DNA of 64,000 nucleotides from Petunia secreta (lineage: Eukaryota; Streptophyta; Magnoliopsida; Solanales; Solanaceae), in the NCBI GenBank assembly GCA_029990175.1, contig JARKIP010000051.1, forward strand, positions 2,124,501 to 2,188,500, read 5' to 3'. Shown in pieces: positions 1-9,782 of the stretch. The notes under the pieces are model-generated. The model did not search any database, was not told the DNA's origin, and saw nothing but the letters and a program-made list of their open reading frames with translations. Position 1 is the stretch's first letter. Every line of letters begins with the position of its first letter. A program made the translations under genes and the position numbers.

Positions 1-665
1 AACTGAATGTGAGTGCTATCTTCTAGCAAAACTGACTTGAAAAGAAAATGATCGCTATCTTTTAGCAGATCTTGTCATGAAAGTGAATGACGCTATCTTT
101 TAGCGGGATTGACTCGGAAAGGAAATGATTGCTATCTTTGAGCGAAACTGACTCGAAAAAGAAATGATCGCTATCTTTTAGCAGATCTTGACACGGAAAG
201 GAAATGACGCTATCTTTTAGCGGGATTGACTCGAAAGGAGATGATCGCTATCTTTGAGCGAAATTGACTCGAAAAAAAAAAAATGATCGCTATCTTTTAG
301 CAGATCTTGACATGGAAAGGAAATGACGCTATCTTTGAGCGAGATTGACTCTAAAGGGAAATGATCGCTATCTTTTAACAGATCTTGACATGGAATAAAA
401 AATGACGCTATCTTTGAGCGAAACTGACTCGAAAAGGAAATGATCGCTATCTTTGAGCAGATCTTGACACGGAAAGGAAATGACGCTATCTTTGAGCGAA
501 CTGACTCGAAAAGGAAATGATCGCTATCTTTTAGCAGATCCTGACATGGAGAGGAAATGACGCTATCTTTGAGCGAACTGACCCGAAAAAGAAATGATCG
601 CTATTTTTTAGCAGATCTTGACGTGGGAAGGAAATGACGCTATCTTTTAGCGGGAATTGACTCGA
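1..665 (-). repeat. Tandem repeat array in Ogre 3' UTR (two alternating ~39-bp units)
   Basis: About eight dimers of roughly 77-82 bp are visible, each made of two related half units. One half carries ATCGCTATCTTTTAGCA, the other GACGCTATCTTTGAGCG, separated by linkers such as GACTCGAAAAGGAAATG and GATCTTGACATGGAAAGG. Most units centre on a small palindrome (CGCT, loop, AGCG). Arrays between integrase and the 3' LTR are known from Ogre and related Tat elements. The array runs to the left edge, so its full length is not seen. Confidence 0.9.
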
Positions 666-1940
666 AGAGAGAATGGAGTTCTGTCTGGTATCTGGTGCAA
701 CTACCCCAATTCAAGTGGTCCTGGCTCTTTCTTGGCAACATAGCAAATGTCACACTTACTTTCGGCATCGTGGATACACCCTGTTTCGGATCTTGCAAAT
801 AAGCTTAGTGACTCTTGTTCTATTCTTCACAGTACTGTGAGATGAACAAACGCCTAAAGCTTTCCCCAAACATATCCACTCTTCATGATACAATTTTGGT
901 ATGTCGTCCCTCCGCCCTGATGTGCGGTGCTGGGCTCCAATTATCAATGTTGACCATGACTTGCTGAGAACCTTTCCATTGTCGAGGGTGTGCCCTGCTT
1001 TGCTGGGATTAAAACCGAATCCTGAAAAACAGAGTTTTGCAATTTTCTTTTGTTGCTCATGTGAGGTTAGCGCCGAAAGGGCGAGGAATTAGTGGTGAGG
1101 CAAGATGTACAACGTGAAATAAAAAAGAAAAAAAAAAAAAGTTTAAGGGCGAAAGTCGTTTGGACGGAGAACGTCTTTCTGAAAAGAGAAACTTATCTGG
1201 CAATATCCTGGCGGCCTTGATGATCATGACATGTATCTTGGATAACCTCGTCCGACCAGTACCACTTGTTTGTTGAGAGTTTGATCCACGGAAGATGTCA
1301 CACCATAACCAAGTTGAGGTGACTCTCAAGTCGACTAGTAGCGCCCTTTCGGGTTTTCGCCAACTAGCCTCTCTCTTTAATCTTTTTCCTCACTGTTTGT
1401 CTAGCGGCGCCTTTCTCAGGTTTTCACCGACAAGACTTCTTTCTTTTTTTTTTTTTTTTCTTTTTCTTTTTTTTTTCTTTAAACATCTCTTGAAACACGT
1501 GAATAGATGATACCACAATGATAGAAGTTTGTTTTTATTTTATTTTATTTATGAAATAAAATAAAAACAAACTTCTGCCCCAGTTTAGCATGAAATGGGA
1601 ATCTAAATCTCTTTTGACGTTGGCCGCGAACTTGGAGGCAAGTGTTGCGTCAATAAAAGAAAACAGGGAAAGAGGAATTTTCTCTTGTTGTGACCGCACC
1701 AGAATGGTTGCCTACGTATCCTTTTGAGAGGAATCAGGTCAGACGTAGCTCTAGGCAAATGCCCAGGTTTCTTTTTTTATGCTTTTCAGTTTCATTTCAT
1801 CTTGGTACAATTACATTGATTTCAACTGAGAACATGCCTCAAAAGTACAACGTTCAAAATGCTAATAAGGGATACAATTTGGGGTAGCAAAAAGAGAACA
1901 AAAGCCTTGCATTCATCCTGACTTGAAAGCCATCTTGAAA
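666..1940 (-). other. Ogre 3' untranslated region, no supported gene
   Basis: This stretch follows the integrase stop. It holds several short ORFs of no recognisable family, an A-rich purine tract in the sense strand (plus-strand pyrimidines around 1436-1480), and a perfect inverted repeat at 1523-1576. I see no coding domain. Confidence 0.7.
1523..1576. repeat. Perfect inverted repeat, 23-bp arms, 8-nt loop
   Basis: The left arm 1523-1545 begins AGAAGTTTG; the right arm 1554-1576 ends CAAACTTCT. The arms are exact reverse complements around TATTTATG. In RNA from either strand this would form a long A/U-rich stem in the Ogre 3' UTR. Confidence 0.9.
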
Positions 1941-4900
1941 TCAAATGTAGTACCTCTTGACCGCGTCTGCATTGACGGGTATTTCATTTGTCCTACCTTC
2001 TGGATCTGTAAGGTACAAGGCGCCATTTGGCAATACCTTCTTTACCAGGTACGACCCTTGCCAATTTGGAGCAAATTTTCCTTTAGCTTCTTCCTGATGA
2101 GGAAAGATTCTTTTCAAGACTAATTGTCCTTCTTTCAAGTCGCGGAGGCGCACTTTCTTGTTGTAGGCTCGGGCCATTCTTTGCTGATACAATTGACCGT
2201 GACAAACTGCATTGAGCCTCTTTTCATCAATGAATGACAACTGTTCCAATCGGGTTTTGACCCATTCTGTGTCCTCAATTTCTGATTCCACAATGATTCT
2301 GAGAGATGGTATTTCAACTTCAGCGGGTATGACTGCTTCAGTTCCATATACCAATGAATATGGGGTGGCGCCTATGGAAGTGCGCACAGTTGTGCGGTAA
2401 CCAAGCAGAGCGAAAGACAACTTCTCATGCCAATCACGAGATCCCTGTATCATTTTCCTGAGGATCTTCTTGATATTCTTATTGGCTGCTTCAACCGCAC
2501 CATTTGCCTTTGGTCGGTAAGGTGTGGAATTTCGGTGCATGATCTTGAATCTTTCACACACGTCATTCATTAAATGACTGTTCAGATTTGCCGCATTATC
2601 AGTGATGATGGTACTTGGGATACCGAAGTGACAAATAATGTTAGAATGAACGAAATCCACCACAGCTTTCTTGGTCACGGATTTGAGAGTCACGGCCTCA
2701 ACCCATTTGGTGAAGTAATCTATTGCAACCAGAATGAATCTGTGTCCATTTGATGCTTTCGGTTCAATAGGCCCGATAACATCCATCCCCCATGCTGTAA
2801 AAGGCCAAGGAGCTGACATTGTGTGCAACTCTAAAGGAGGTGAATGTATCAAATCACCGTGTACTTGGCATTGATGACACTTTCGCACAAAGGTAATGCA
2901 ATCATGCTCCATGGTGAGCCAGAAGTATCCTGCTCTGAGTACTTTCTTAGCTAGCACGTGCCCGCTCATGTGGGGTCCACAGATTCCCGAATGCATGTCA
3001 TTGAGAATTTTCATGGCTTCAGTTGCATCCACGCATCTTAACAGTCCCAGATCAGGTGTCCTTTTGTACACCACTCCGCCACTCAAAAAGAAACCACTCG
3101 CCAGTCGTCGAAGTGTTCTCTTTTGATTGTTTTCTGCCATTGGCGGATACGTCCCATTTTGAAGGAAATTTTTGATATCAAAATACCACGGTTGACCGTC
3201 AATTTCTTCTTCAACCACATTGCAGTATGCATGTTGGCTTTGGACTTGAATCTCCAACGGATCAATATGGGCTTTATCAGGATGGACAAGCATTGAGGCT
3301 AATGTAGCCAATGCGTCAGCCAGCTCATTATGTATTCTGAGGACATGTCTAAACTTCAGAACATCGAACTTTTGCCGAAGATCATCCATACACTGCTTGT
3401 ACATGATCAGCTTAAGGTCTCGAGTTTCCCATTCACCCTTCATTTGGCGTATCAAAAGATCTGAATCTCCGATCACCAGCAATTCTTTGATGTCCATGTC
3501 TAGAGCCATACGCAAACCCATTATGCATGCTTCATACTCAGATGTGTTATTAGTGCAACTGAAGCGGAGTTGGGCAGCTGCCGGATAGTAATGTCCCGTG
3601 GGGGAGATGAGGACTGCTCCGATGCCATGGCCCTTTGAGTTAGAAGCACCATCAAAGTACATTTTCCACACGTGCTCTTCTTCATTAATCAACTCTTCGA
3701 GCACATCTACCTCTTCGTCAGGGAAGTAAGTCTTCAATGGTTCATAATCATCATCCACCGGATTTTCAGCCAAATGATCAGCCAAGGCTTGAGCTTTCAT
3801 TGCAGTTCTGGTGACATAAACTATGTCAAATTCTGTGAGCAGGATCTGCCATTTTGCAAGTTTGCCGGTTGGCATCGGCTTTTGAAATATGTACTTCAAT
3901 GGATCCATCCGGGAAATCAGATAAGTGGTATAGGACAAGAGATAATGTTTCAGCTTTTGTGCAACCCAAGTTAGGGCACAACACGTCCTTTCCAGCAAAG
4001 TGTATCTGGCCTCACAATCTGTGAACTTCTTGCTCAGATAATAGATGGCCTGTTCTTTCTTTCCCGAGGCATCGTGTTGCCCCAGTACACAACCAAAGGA
4101 GTTTTCATTGACTGACAAGTACAAAAACAATGGTCGGCCAGGTTCAGGCGGGACCAAAACAGGAGGATTTGACAAGTATTGCTTGATCTTGTCGAAAGCT
4201 TCTTGGCACTCCTCGGTCCATGCAATTGATGCATTCTTTTTCAACAACTTGAGGATCGGCTCACATATTGTGGTAAGTTGAGCAACGAACCTACTGATAT
4301 AATTCAACCTGCCTAGAAAGCTTTTAACATCCTTCTTGGTTCGAGGCGGAGGTAGTTCTTGTATTGCTTTGATCTTTGCGGGATCCAGTTCAATACCTCG
4401 CCTACTAACAATGAAACCTAGCAATTTTCCCGCCGGCACACCAAATGCACACTTGGCTGGATTCAGCTTCAGATTGTACCTACGGAGCCTCTCAAAGAAC
4501 TTCCTGAGATCTCTCACGTGGTCTTCAGCAGTTCTAGACTTGATGATCACGTCATCCACGTACACTTCTATTTCTTTGTGCATCATATCATGGAAAATGG
4601 CAGTCATGGCCCTCACGTAGGTTGCCCCAGCATTTTTCAAACCAAACGGCATCACTCTATAGCAATAGGTTCCCCAAGGGGTAGTGAATGCCGTTTTGTA
4701 TGCATCATCTTCATCCATCTGGATTTGATGATATCCGGCATAGCAGTCAACAAAGGATTGTATCTCATGTTTGGCACAATTATCTACGAGAGTGTGAATA
4801 TTAGGCAACGGAAAATTGTCTTTGGGACTTGCCTTGTTCAAATCTCGATAGTCGACACATATCCTTGTTTTTCCATCTTTCTTAGGAACCGGAACAACAT

Positions 4901-5459
4901 TTGCAACCCAAGTAGTGTACTGAACCGATTGAATTACTTTCGCATCCAACTGTTTCATTATTTCATCATGGATTTTCTTGATCATATCAGTTTTGAACTT
5001 CCGTTGCATTTGTCTCACTGGAGGGAAACCTGGTTGAATTGGCAATTCGTGGACTATCAATTCGGAGCTCAACCCCGGCATCTCATCATATGACCATGCA
5101 AAAACATCTCGATATTCAAAAAGCACCTTCCGAATATCATTCTTCACTTCAGGTAGAGCATACATGCTTATCTTGGTTTCCCTCACATCATCAGGGCTCC
5201 CCAGGTTAACATCCTCTGTATCAGCCAAATTGGGTTTAGGCTTGCCCTCATGGCGTTCAACTTCCAGGCCTATTTCAAAATCAGCCCGTTCTCCATCATA
5301 TTCCACCTCATTAACAAATTCCTCAATGTTTTCTTCATCACTTTCAACCTCAACTATGGTTATGGAGTCAAAATCAGATTGTGGTCCCTGGATGGACGAT
5401 AAGTTTCTTGAACATGTCATGACATCAGGACCAGCAGATATATCACTACAGACAAACAA
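1941..5459 (-). CDS. Ogre pol: reverse transcriptase, RNase H, integrase (intact)
   Basis: This ORF of 1172 codons copies and integrates the element. Numbered from the ORF's first Met, the RT fills about residues 105-400 with the active-site YVDD at 300-303. An RT-linked RNase H follows. A second, archaeal-type RNase H starts with FDGASNSKG near 602 (Asp603, Asp665 visible). Integrase has an HHCC zinc finger (His823, His830, Cys861, Cys864) and a DDE core at Asp893 (GMDVIGP), Asp954 (TDN) and Glu990 (NGAVEAANK). There is no stop or frameshift. The first five codons are probably intronic: an acceptor at 5446/5445 joins it in frame to the gag-protease ORF, so the listed Met need not be used. 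Two RNase H domains are typical of Tat elements. Confidence 0.93.
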   Translation of the reverse strand: MFVCSDISAGPDVMTCSRNLSSIQGPQSDFDSITIVEVESDEENIEEFVNEVEYDGERADFEIGLEVERHEGKPKPNLADTEDVNLGSPDDVRETKISMYALPEVKNDIRKVLFEYRDVFAWSYDEMPGLSSELIVHELPIQPGFPPVRQMQRKFKTDMIKKIHDEIMKQLDAKVIQSVQYTTWVANVVPVPKKDGKTRICVDYRDLNKASPKDNFPLPNIHTLVDNCAKHEIQSFVDCYAGYHQIQMDEDDAYKTAFTTPWGTYCYRVMPFGLKNAGATYVRAMTAIFHDMMHKEIEVYVDDVIIKSRTAEDHVRDLRKFFERLRRYNLKLNPAKCAFGVPAGKLLGFIVSRRGIELDPAKIKAIQELPPPRTKKDVKSFLGRLNYISRFVAQLTTICEPILKLLKKNASIAWTEECQEAFDKIKQYLSNPPVLVPPEPGRPLFLYLSVNENSFGCVLGQHDASGKKEQAIYYLSKKFTDCEARYTLLERTCCALTWVAQKLKHYLLSYTTYLISRMDPLKYIFQKPMPTGKLAKWQILLTEFDIVYVTRTAMKAQALADHLAENPVDDDYEPLKTYFPDEEVDVLEELINEEEHVWKMYFDGASNSKGHGIGAVLISPTGHYYPAAAQLRFSCTNNTSEYEACIMGLRMALDMDIKELLVIGDSDLLIRQMKGEWETRDLKLIMYKQCMDDLRQKFDVLKFRHVLRIHNELADALATLASMLVHPDKAHIDPLEIQVQSQHAYCNVVEEEIDGQPWYFDIKNFLQNGTYPPMAENNQKRTLRRLASGFFLSGGVVYKRTPDLGLLRCVDATEAMKILNDMHSGICGPHMSGHVLAKKVLRAGYFWLTMEHDCITFVRKCHQCQVHGDLIHSPPLELHTMSAPWPFTAWGMDVIGPIEPKASNGHRFILVAIDYFTKWVEAVTLKSVTKKAVVDFVHSNIICHFGIPSTIITDNAANLNSHLMNDVCERFKIMHRNSTPYRPKANGAVEAANKNIKKILRKMIQGSRDWHEKLSFALLGYRTTVRTSIGATPYSLVYGTEAVIPAEVEIPSLRIIVESEIEDTEWVKTRLEQLSFIDEKRLNAVCHGQLYQQRMARAYNKKVRLRDLKEGQLVLKRIFPHQEEAKGKFAPNWQGSYLVKKVLPNGALYLTDPEGRTNEIPVNADAVKRYYI

Positions 5460-5634
5460 AATAGAATAAAATTAGGAATATGAACAGAGATTGAAGTAAA
5501 GCTTGGCTCTTGGCCTTTCATTAATGAAAAAGGGTTTGAATTACAAAGAAAAGATGAGCAAAATAATACACTTGGCATACAACCCTTAGAATATCCAAGT
5601 GTATTCAAAAGAAAACTGTAAAACAACAGTCTAC
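5446..5634 (-). other. Predicted 189-nt intron between protease and RT of the Ogre element
   Basis: On the minus strand the donor TCTTG|GTAGAC (exon ends at 5635) and the acceptor TTTGTCTGTAG|TGATATATC (exon begins at 5445) flank a T-rich stretch with a CTAAT-type branch site. Joining them removes the gag-protease stop (GGG TCT TGG TAG) and reads on as Gly-Ser-Cys-Asp-Ile-Ser in the pol frame. A spliced intron at this place is known for Ogre elements. Splicing itself is inferred from sequence only. Confidence 0.75.
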
Positions 5635-8600
5635 CAAGACCCCTTCCTGACGGGGAAAGGAGTTGCATTCCAGTTAGTCAGGTGCACGTCCGGGCCAATG
5701 TACTGTATTGAAGCGTTACTGGAGCCTTCACCCGGCTGTACCATGCAGATTTCAAAGATGCCACCCAGATCAAATGGCGCATCCTGATTGTCTTCCACTG
5801 TGTTGACATTTGTAGCGACAACCTTTGGTTTCATAACATAACCCACAAAAGACTGAGCGAGACACGGAATTGGCTTCGGGAGAGACCAAACTTCTGACTT
5901 CTTCTTCTTTGCTTGCCTGCGATCAGCTGCTTTTGGCTTGAACCCTAGTCCCCACGTGCCTTGCATGCCATTTGGATAAACTGGATTTACCCTGCCTTGT
6001 AGTGATGCTCCCAAGCCCTTTCCAAATTGGAAACCATGCTTTAACATTTCAGATGCCATCATTATAGACGTCTCTGACACTCTTGGGATGGGTATAGGCT
6101 TCCCTTCTGTTACCTTTTCCACATACACAACATCGGAGGTTTGATACATGATGGTCGGGCGTGTAGTGACGGCTTCAAGGGCTGGTACGTCCAGGCTGTT
6201 GTTGAACTGCGAGTCATCCTCTCCATAAACCACGACAGCTTGATTATCCCAAGTAAACTTGACCACCTGATGAACTGTGGAGGGTACAGCACAAGCCATG
6301 TGAATCCATGGTCGGCCCAGTAACAGATTGTATGATGCATCCGTCTCCATGACTTGAAACTCAATGCTGAAGGTAGCGGGCCCAATGGTTAACTCAAGAT
6401 TGATGATGCCCAAAGATTCTCGAACTCCACCATCAAAAGCACGAACGGCAGAGGAACTTGCCCTGATTTTGCTCATATCCACCCTTAGACTCTTCAATGT
6501 AGACAGAGGGCAAATGTTCAATCCCGCGCCCCCATCTATTAGAACACGTGTGACATAGGAGTCTTCACACTTAACTGAGACATGAAGCGCTCGATTATGA
6601 CCGGTTCCTTCTGCTGGCAACTCCTCATCGGTGAACATCACACGATTAGTCTCAAATACTCTGCCAGCAAGTGCTTCCAGATTAGCCACAGTAGTTTGTT
6701 CAGGAATGTAGGCCTCATTCAATATCTTCAACAGTGCATTGCGATGTGCTTCAGAGTTCATAAGCAGAGACAAAAGTGATATCTGAGCTGGAGTCTTTCT
6801 CAGTTGCTCGACGATAGAATAATCTGTCGATCTCATTTTCTTCAAAAATTCTTCAGCTTCTTTCTCAGACACCGGCTCTTTGATGGGTCCTTGGTCTTCT
6901 CGACCTGGCTTTGCCTTTCTCAATTCTTCCGGGGTGAAACATCTCCCGGACCGAGTTAGACCATTTACATCTGCAGCAACCTCCATGATTTCTTTCCCGT
7001 TGTAAGACACAATTGTTTTGTTGTAGTTCCAAGGAACGGCCTTTGTACTTTTGACAGGGAGTTGCGCTGCTTGAGTGATGATAACTGGTTCACACTTCTT
7101 TGCCTTGACCTCGAAGACCGGAGCTTTCTGGCATGATGCCCCTTGCACAATAAATACTGGTGCACTGTCATGAACCTTTTCCTGCTTTGCGGCCGGAATT
7201 GTGAAACTTGGCTCAACAGCAGTATCTTGCTTTGCTTTGTTGACAACAGACGCACTAGACTTTCCCCTGATTACAACAATAAACGGTTCAGGGCCTTTGA
7301 TGTCTGGGGAGGGACCAACTGCCACAATCTGCTTGGCGGCTTTCCCTTTCATGTCCTCTTCTATGCATACCATCCCTACCATGTGTACGTTGTTTTGAAC
7401 ATCATGAGCTGGTAAAGGATTTTGATTTACATTTTGTGTTTCATCCCCCACGACTTTTATCTGGTTGTTGTCTATCATTGCCTGGATTGCCCTTTTGAGT
7501 TCCCAGCAAGATTCTATGTCATGTCCAGGTGCTCCAGAATGAAACGCACAATGGCGTGAATGATCAACTCTTCCATTGGGGTTCACCTTCCCCGGGATTG
7601 GCTTCAACAGATTGGCTTGTTGCAACTTTTCAAACAAATTAGTGTAAGTTTCCCCCAGTGGGGTGAACTGCCTTTTCTCTTGTTGCATGTTTCTCTGTTG
7701 CATGTTTGGACGAAAACCCTGCGGACCTCGTGGTCGGTAAGGCATCTCCTGGTGAGCCTGGAATTGAGTATGTGCTTGTTGATTGTTGTATTGGACTGGA
7801 GCAGGAGGTGGACGCCATTGTGGACCAGATAGCGGCTGAGCATAGGATGCTGCATTTACAGGGAATGAGAACTGCGGCATGGCAAATTGTTGGCCGTGAG
7901 TTGGATAGAATTGCTGTGGCGGGGGTGCCTGAATGTACCCCTGACGGTCATTGTATCTCCCATCATTTCTTCTCGGTCCAGGACCAACCATTGCCACCTC
8001 ATCTTTTTTCTCTTTCTTCTTCCCAAAAGTACCCGACCCTGATTGCAATGCTTGGGTCGTGGCTCTCAAAGCTGTTTGGCTAACAATCTTACCCGCTTTG
8101 ATTCCTCTCTCAATCATCTCCCCAATCTTTACTGCTTCACTGAATTGCTTCCCAAGGGCAGAGGCCATCGCCTGGTAGTATGTTTCGTCAAGCACTTCGA
8201 TGAATTCTTCAACCATTTTATCGTCTGGGATCAAAGGGCTCACACGCGCCGCCTGTTCACGCCACCTATAGGCATACTCTCTGAAGCTTTCGCCTGGTTT
8301 CTTTGTGATCGTCTTCAAAGAAGAACGATCAGGAGCAGCCTCCATTTTGTAGCCATAATGATTCAGGAAAGCGCTGGCCATGTCGTCAAAGGTGACCCAC
8401 TTGGAAACATCTTGTTGCACAAACCATTCTGTGGCCGGTCCTCCCAAACTGTCCGCAAAGTACGCCATCAATAATTCGTCCTTCTCGATACCCCTCATTT
8501 TGTTAAGGTATATCTTCACATGGATCCTTGGATCACTTTGCCCAGTGTATGGATCAAATTTGGGCACAACAAAGCCTTCAGGCAATGGCACATGAGGGAA

Positions 8601-9311
8601 TAAGCACATGTCTTTGTATGAAATACTGGTTTTACCCCCTTGCCCTTGTATATTTTTCACAGTTTGCTCTAGGCTTTTCAATTTCCGAGCAAAGTCAGCC
8701 TCTTCTGTTTTCCCCAATCTTTCGACATCAGCATGCGATTCTGGGTGGTGTCCATGATCATACGACTCAGTGGGGCGGAGTACATTACCCCGGGTTTGGT
8801 CGAATTGTTGATCACGAGCCCTCAACTGTGGGTCACTGTTTGACCTTTGCAAAGTGTGTCCCGCAGGAACAGTGAATACTGTGGCAGGAACTTGGGCTTG
8901 GCCATGTTGTCCATGTTGTGGGAATTGTGCCCCAGGTTGTACAGTAGAGGGCCCAGCTATGTTGTCAGTTTCTGGATGTGGACCGAACCCTGGAGGATAA
9001 CGGGGGTCTTCTGCCATTGTAGATTGCCCTTGCCCTGGTGGCTGAGCATTCGCCGTGAAACCAGCAGCACCTGGCGGAGCAGGAGGTGCCTGAACTGCCG
9101 ACAAGTTACGGACCAGTTGCATCATCATTTCTTTCATGGCCGTGAAATCCTCGGCCATCTTAGCCTGTTGTTCAGCCAAGCGAACCAGCTCAGTGTTCTC
9201 AGTTTCTTCGGCCATCGTTGCTGGAGTGTCTTCTTGAAGAGGTGCTTCAACCACTTCTGGAACAGGCAGTGGTCCCTTGATTCTGGTGGAATAGGAATGT
9301 GGGGCCAGCAC
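5631..9311 (-). CDS. Ogre gag-protease with zinc knuckle and G-patch domain (intact)
   Basis: The ORF has 1226 codons. Residues 1-230 are low-complexity and Pro/Gln-rich. The retrotransposon gag (capsid) domain spans about 235-405, with FDPYTGQSDP and FREYAYRWREQA motifs. A zinc-knuckle-like C-x2-H-x5-H-x4-C sits at 588-602. The aspartic protease has VLIDGGAGLNI with the catalytic Asp at 926, and the usual LLLGRPWIH at about 996-1004. A G-patch segment (GKGLGASLQGRVNP) lies near 1086-1126. The ORF stops at 5631 just past the predicted splice donor, so pol is probably made from spliced RNA. Met33 is an alternative start. It lies about 470 nt after the ORF1 stop; how it is translated from a downstream position is not evident. 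Confidence 0.9.
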   Translation of the reverse strand: MLAPHSYSTRIKGPLPVPEVVEAPLQEDTPATMAEETENTELVRLAEQQAKMAEDFTAMKEMMMQLVRNLSAVQAPPAPPGAAGFTANAQPPGQGQSTMAEDPRYPPGFGPHPETDNIAGPSTVQPGAQFPQHGQHGQAQVPATVFTVPAGHTLQRSNSDPQLRARDQQFDQTRGNVLRPTESYDHGHHPESHADVERLGKTEEADFARKLKSLEQTVKNIQGQGGKTSISYKDMCLFPHVPLPEGFVVPKFDPYTGQSDPRIHVKIYLNKMRGIEKDELLMAYFADSLGGPATEWFVQQDVSKWVTFDDMASAFLNHYGYKMEAAPDRSSLKTITKKPGESFREYAYRWREQAARVSPLIPDDKMVEEFIEVLDETYYQAMASALGKQFSEAVKIGEMIERGIKAGKIVSQTALRATTQALQSGSGTFGKKKEKKDEVAMVGPGPRRNDGRYNDRQGYIQAPPPQQFYPTHGQQFAMPQFSFPVNAASYAQPLSGPQWRPPPAPVQYNNQQAHTQFQAHQEMPYRPRGPQGFRPNMQQRNMQQEKRQFTPLGETYTNLFEKLQQANLLKPIPGKVNPNGRVDHSRHCAFHSGAPGHDIESCWELKRAIQAMIDNNQIKVVGDETQNVNQNPLPAHDVQNNVHMVGMVCIEEDMKGKAAKQIVAVGPSPDIKGPEPFIVVIRGKSSASVVNKAKQDTAVEPSFTIPAAKQEKVHDSAPVFIVQGASCQKAPVFEVKAKKCEPVIITQAAQLPVKSTKAVPWNYNKTIVSYNGKEIMEVAADVNGLTRSGRCFTPEELRKAKPGREDQGPIKEPVSEKEAEEFLKKMRSTDYSIVEQLRKTPAQISLLSLLMNSEAHRNALLKILNEAYIPEQTTVANLEALAGRVFETNRVMFTDEELPAEGTGHNRALHVSVKCEDSYVTRVLIDGGAGLNICPLSTLKSLRVDMSKIRASSSAVRAFDGGVRESLGIINLELTIGPATFSIEFQVMETDASYNLLLGRPWIHMACAVPSTVHQVVKFTWDNQAVVVYGEDDSQFNNSLDVPALEAVTTRPTIMYQTSDVVYVEKVTEGKPIPIPRVSETSIMMASEMLKHGFQFGKGLGASLQGRVNPVYPNGMQGTWGLGFKPKAADRRQAKKKKSEVWSLPKPIPCLAQSFVGYVMKPKVVATNVNTVEDNQDAPFDLGGIFEICMVQPGEGSSNASIQYIGPDVHLTNWNATPFPVRKGSW

Positions 9312-9498
9312 GGCAGTTGCTCAAGCTCTAAACAAATCAAAACACGTTAGTGCAACAAGATAGCATGGAATATGAATTTGCTCGTCGGCCTAAACAATGC
9401 CTAAGGTCGTTATGCGTCATCCCAAATTGGTTTAGATTAGATCCCCAAGTGTATTGTTTGACTTCTTCTTTTTTCTTCTTTTTCTCTTTTTCTTTTCC

Positions 9499-9530
<32 letters not shown>

Positions 9531-9782
9531 TTCAAGTGAGGCTAGAGGGTGAAATGAATTGACACATAAAAATAAGCAAAATATTTTCATTACTTCAAAA
9601 GAAAGAGTACATACGGTGCTTCCGGAGCACGACCAAAAGGAACGTACAACTGACTGAAAAAAGTGAAAATAAATTACAACAGGCCAAATTCAGAAGCGAC
9701 ATAAAATACAACAATGCCAAGATGTAAAATAAATGACAAAAAAAACAACAATAATCTGCATCATCTTGGCCTGATGTATCTA
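9312..9782 (-). other. ORF1-gag spacer with a 72-nt pure purine tract (sense strand)
   Basis: There is no coding domain between ORF1 and gag. Plus-strand bases 9462-9533 are all C or T, so the element's RNA has 72 consecutive purines, mostly A, ending about 150 nt before the gag Met. A-rich polypurine stretches are known to drive internal ribosome entry in some plant RNAs; such a role here is inference. Confidence 0.6.

Noticed and set aside
1..665. Regular repeats like a CRISPR array
   Set aside because: Units are directly adjacent and diverged, no unique spacers of fixed size, no cas genes, and this is plant nuclear DNA; it is the Ogre 3' UTR tandem array.
4518..5093. 191-codon ORF on the plus strand
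   Set aside because: It is the antisense shadow of the Ogre RT; it has no domain of its own.
8043..9350. Plus-strand ORFs of up to 167 codons
   Set aside because: Shadows of the gag domain in minus-strand gag-protease; no domain recognised.
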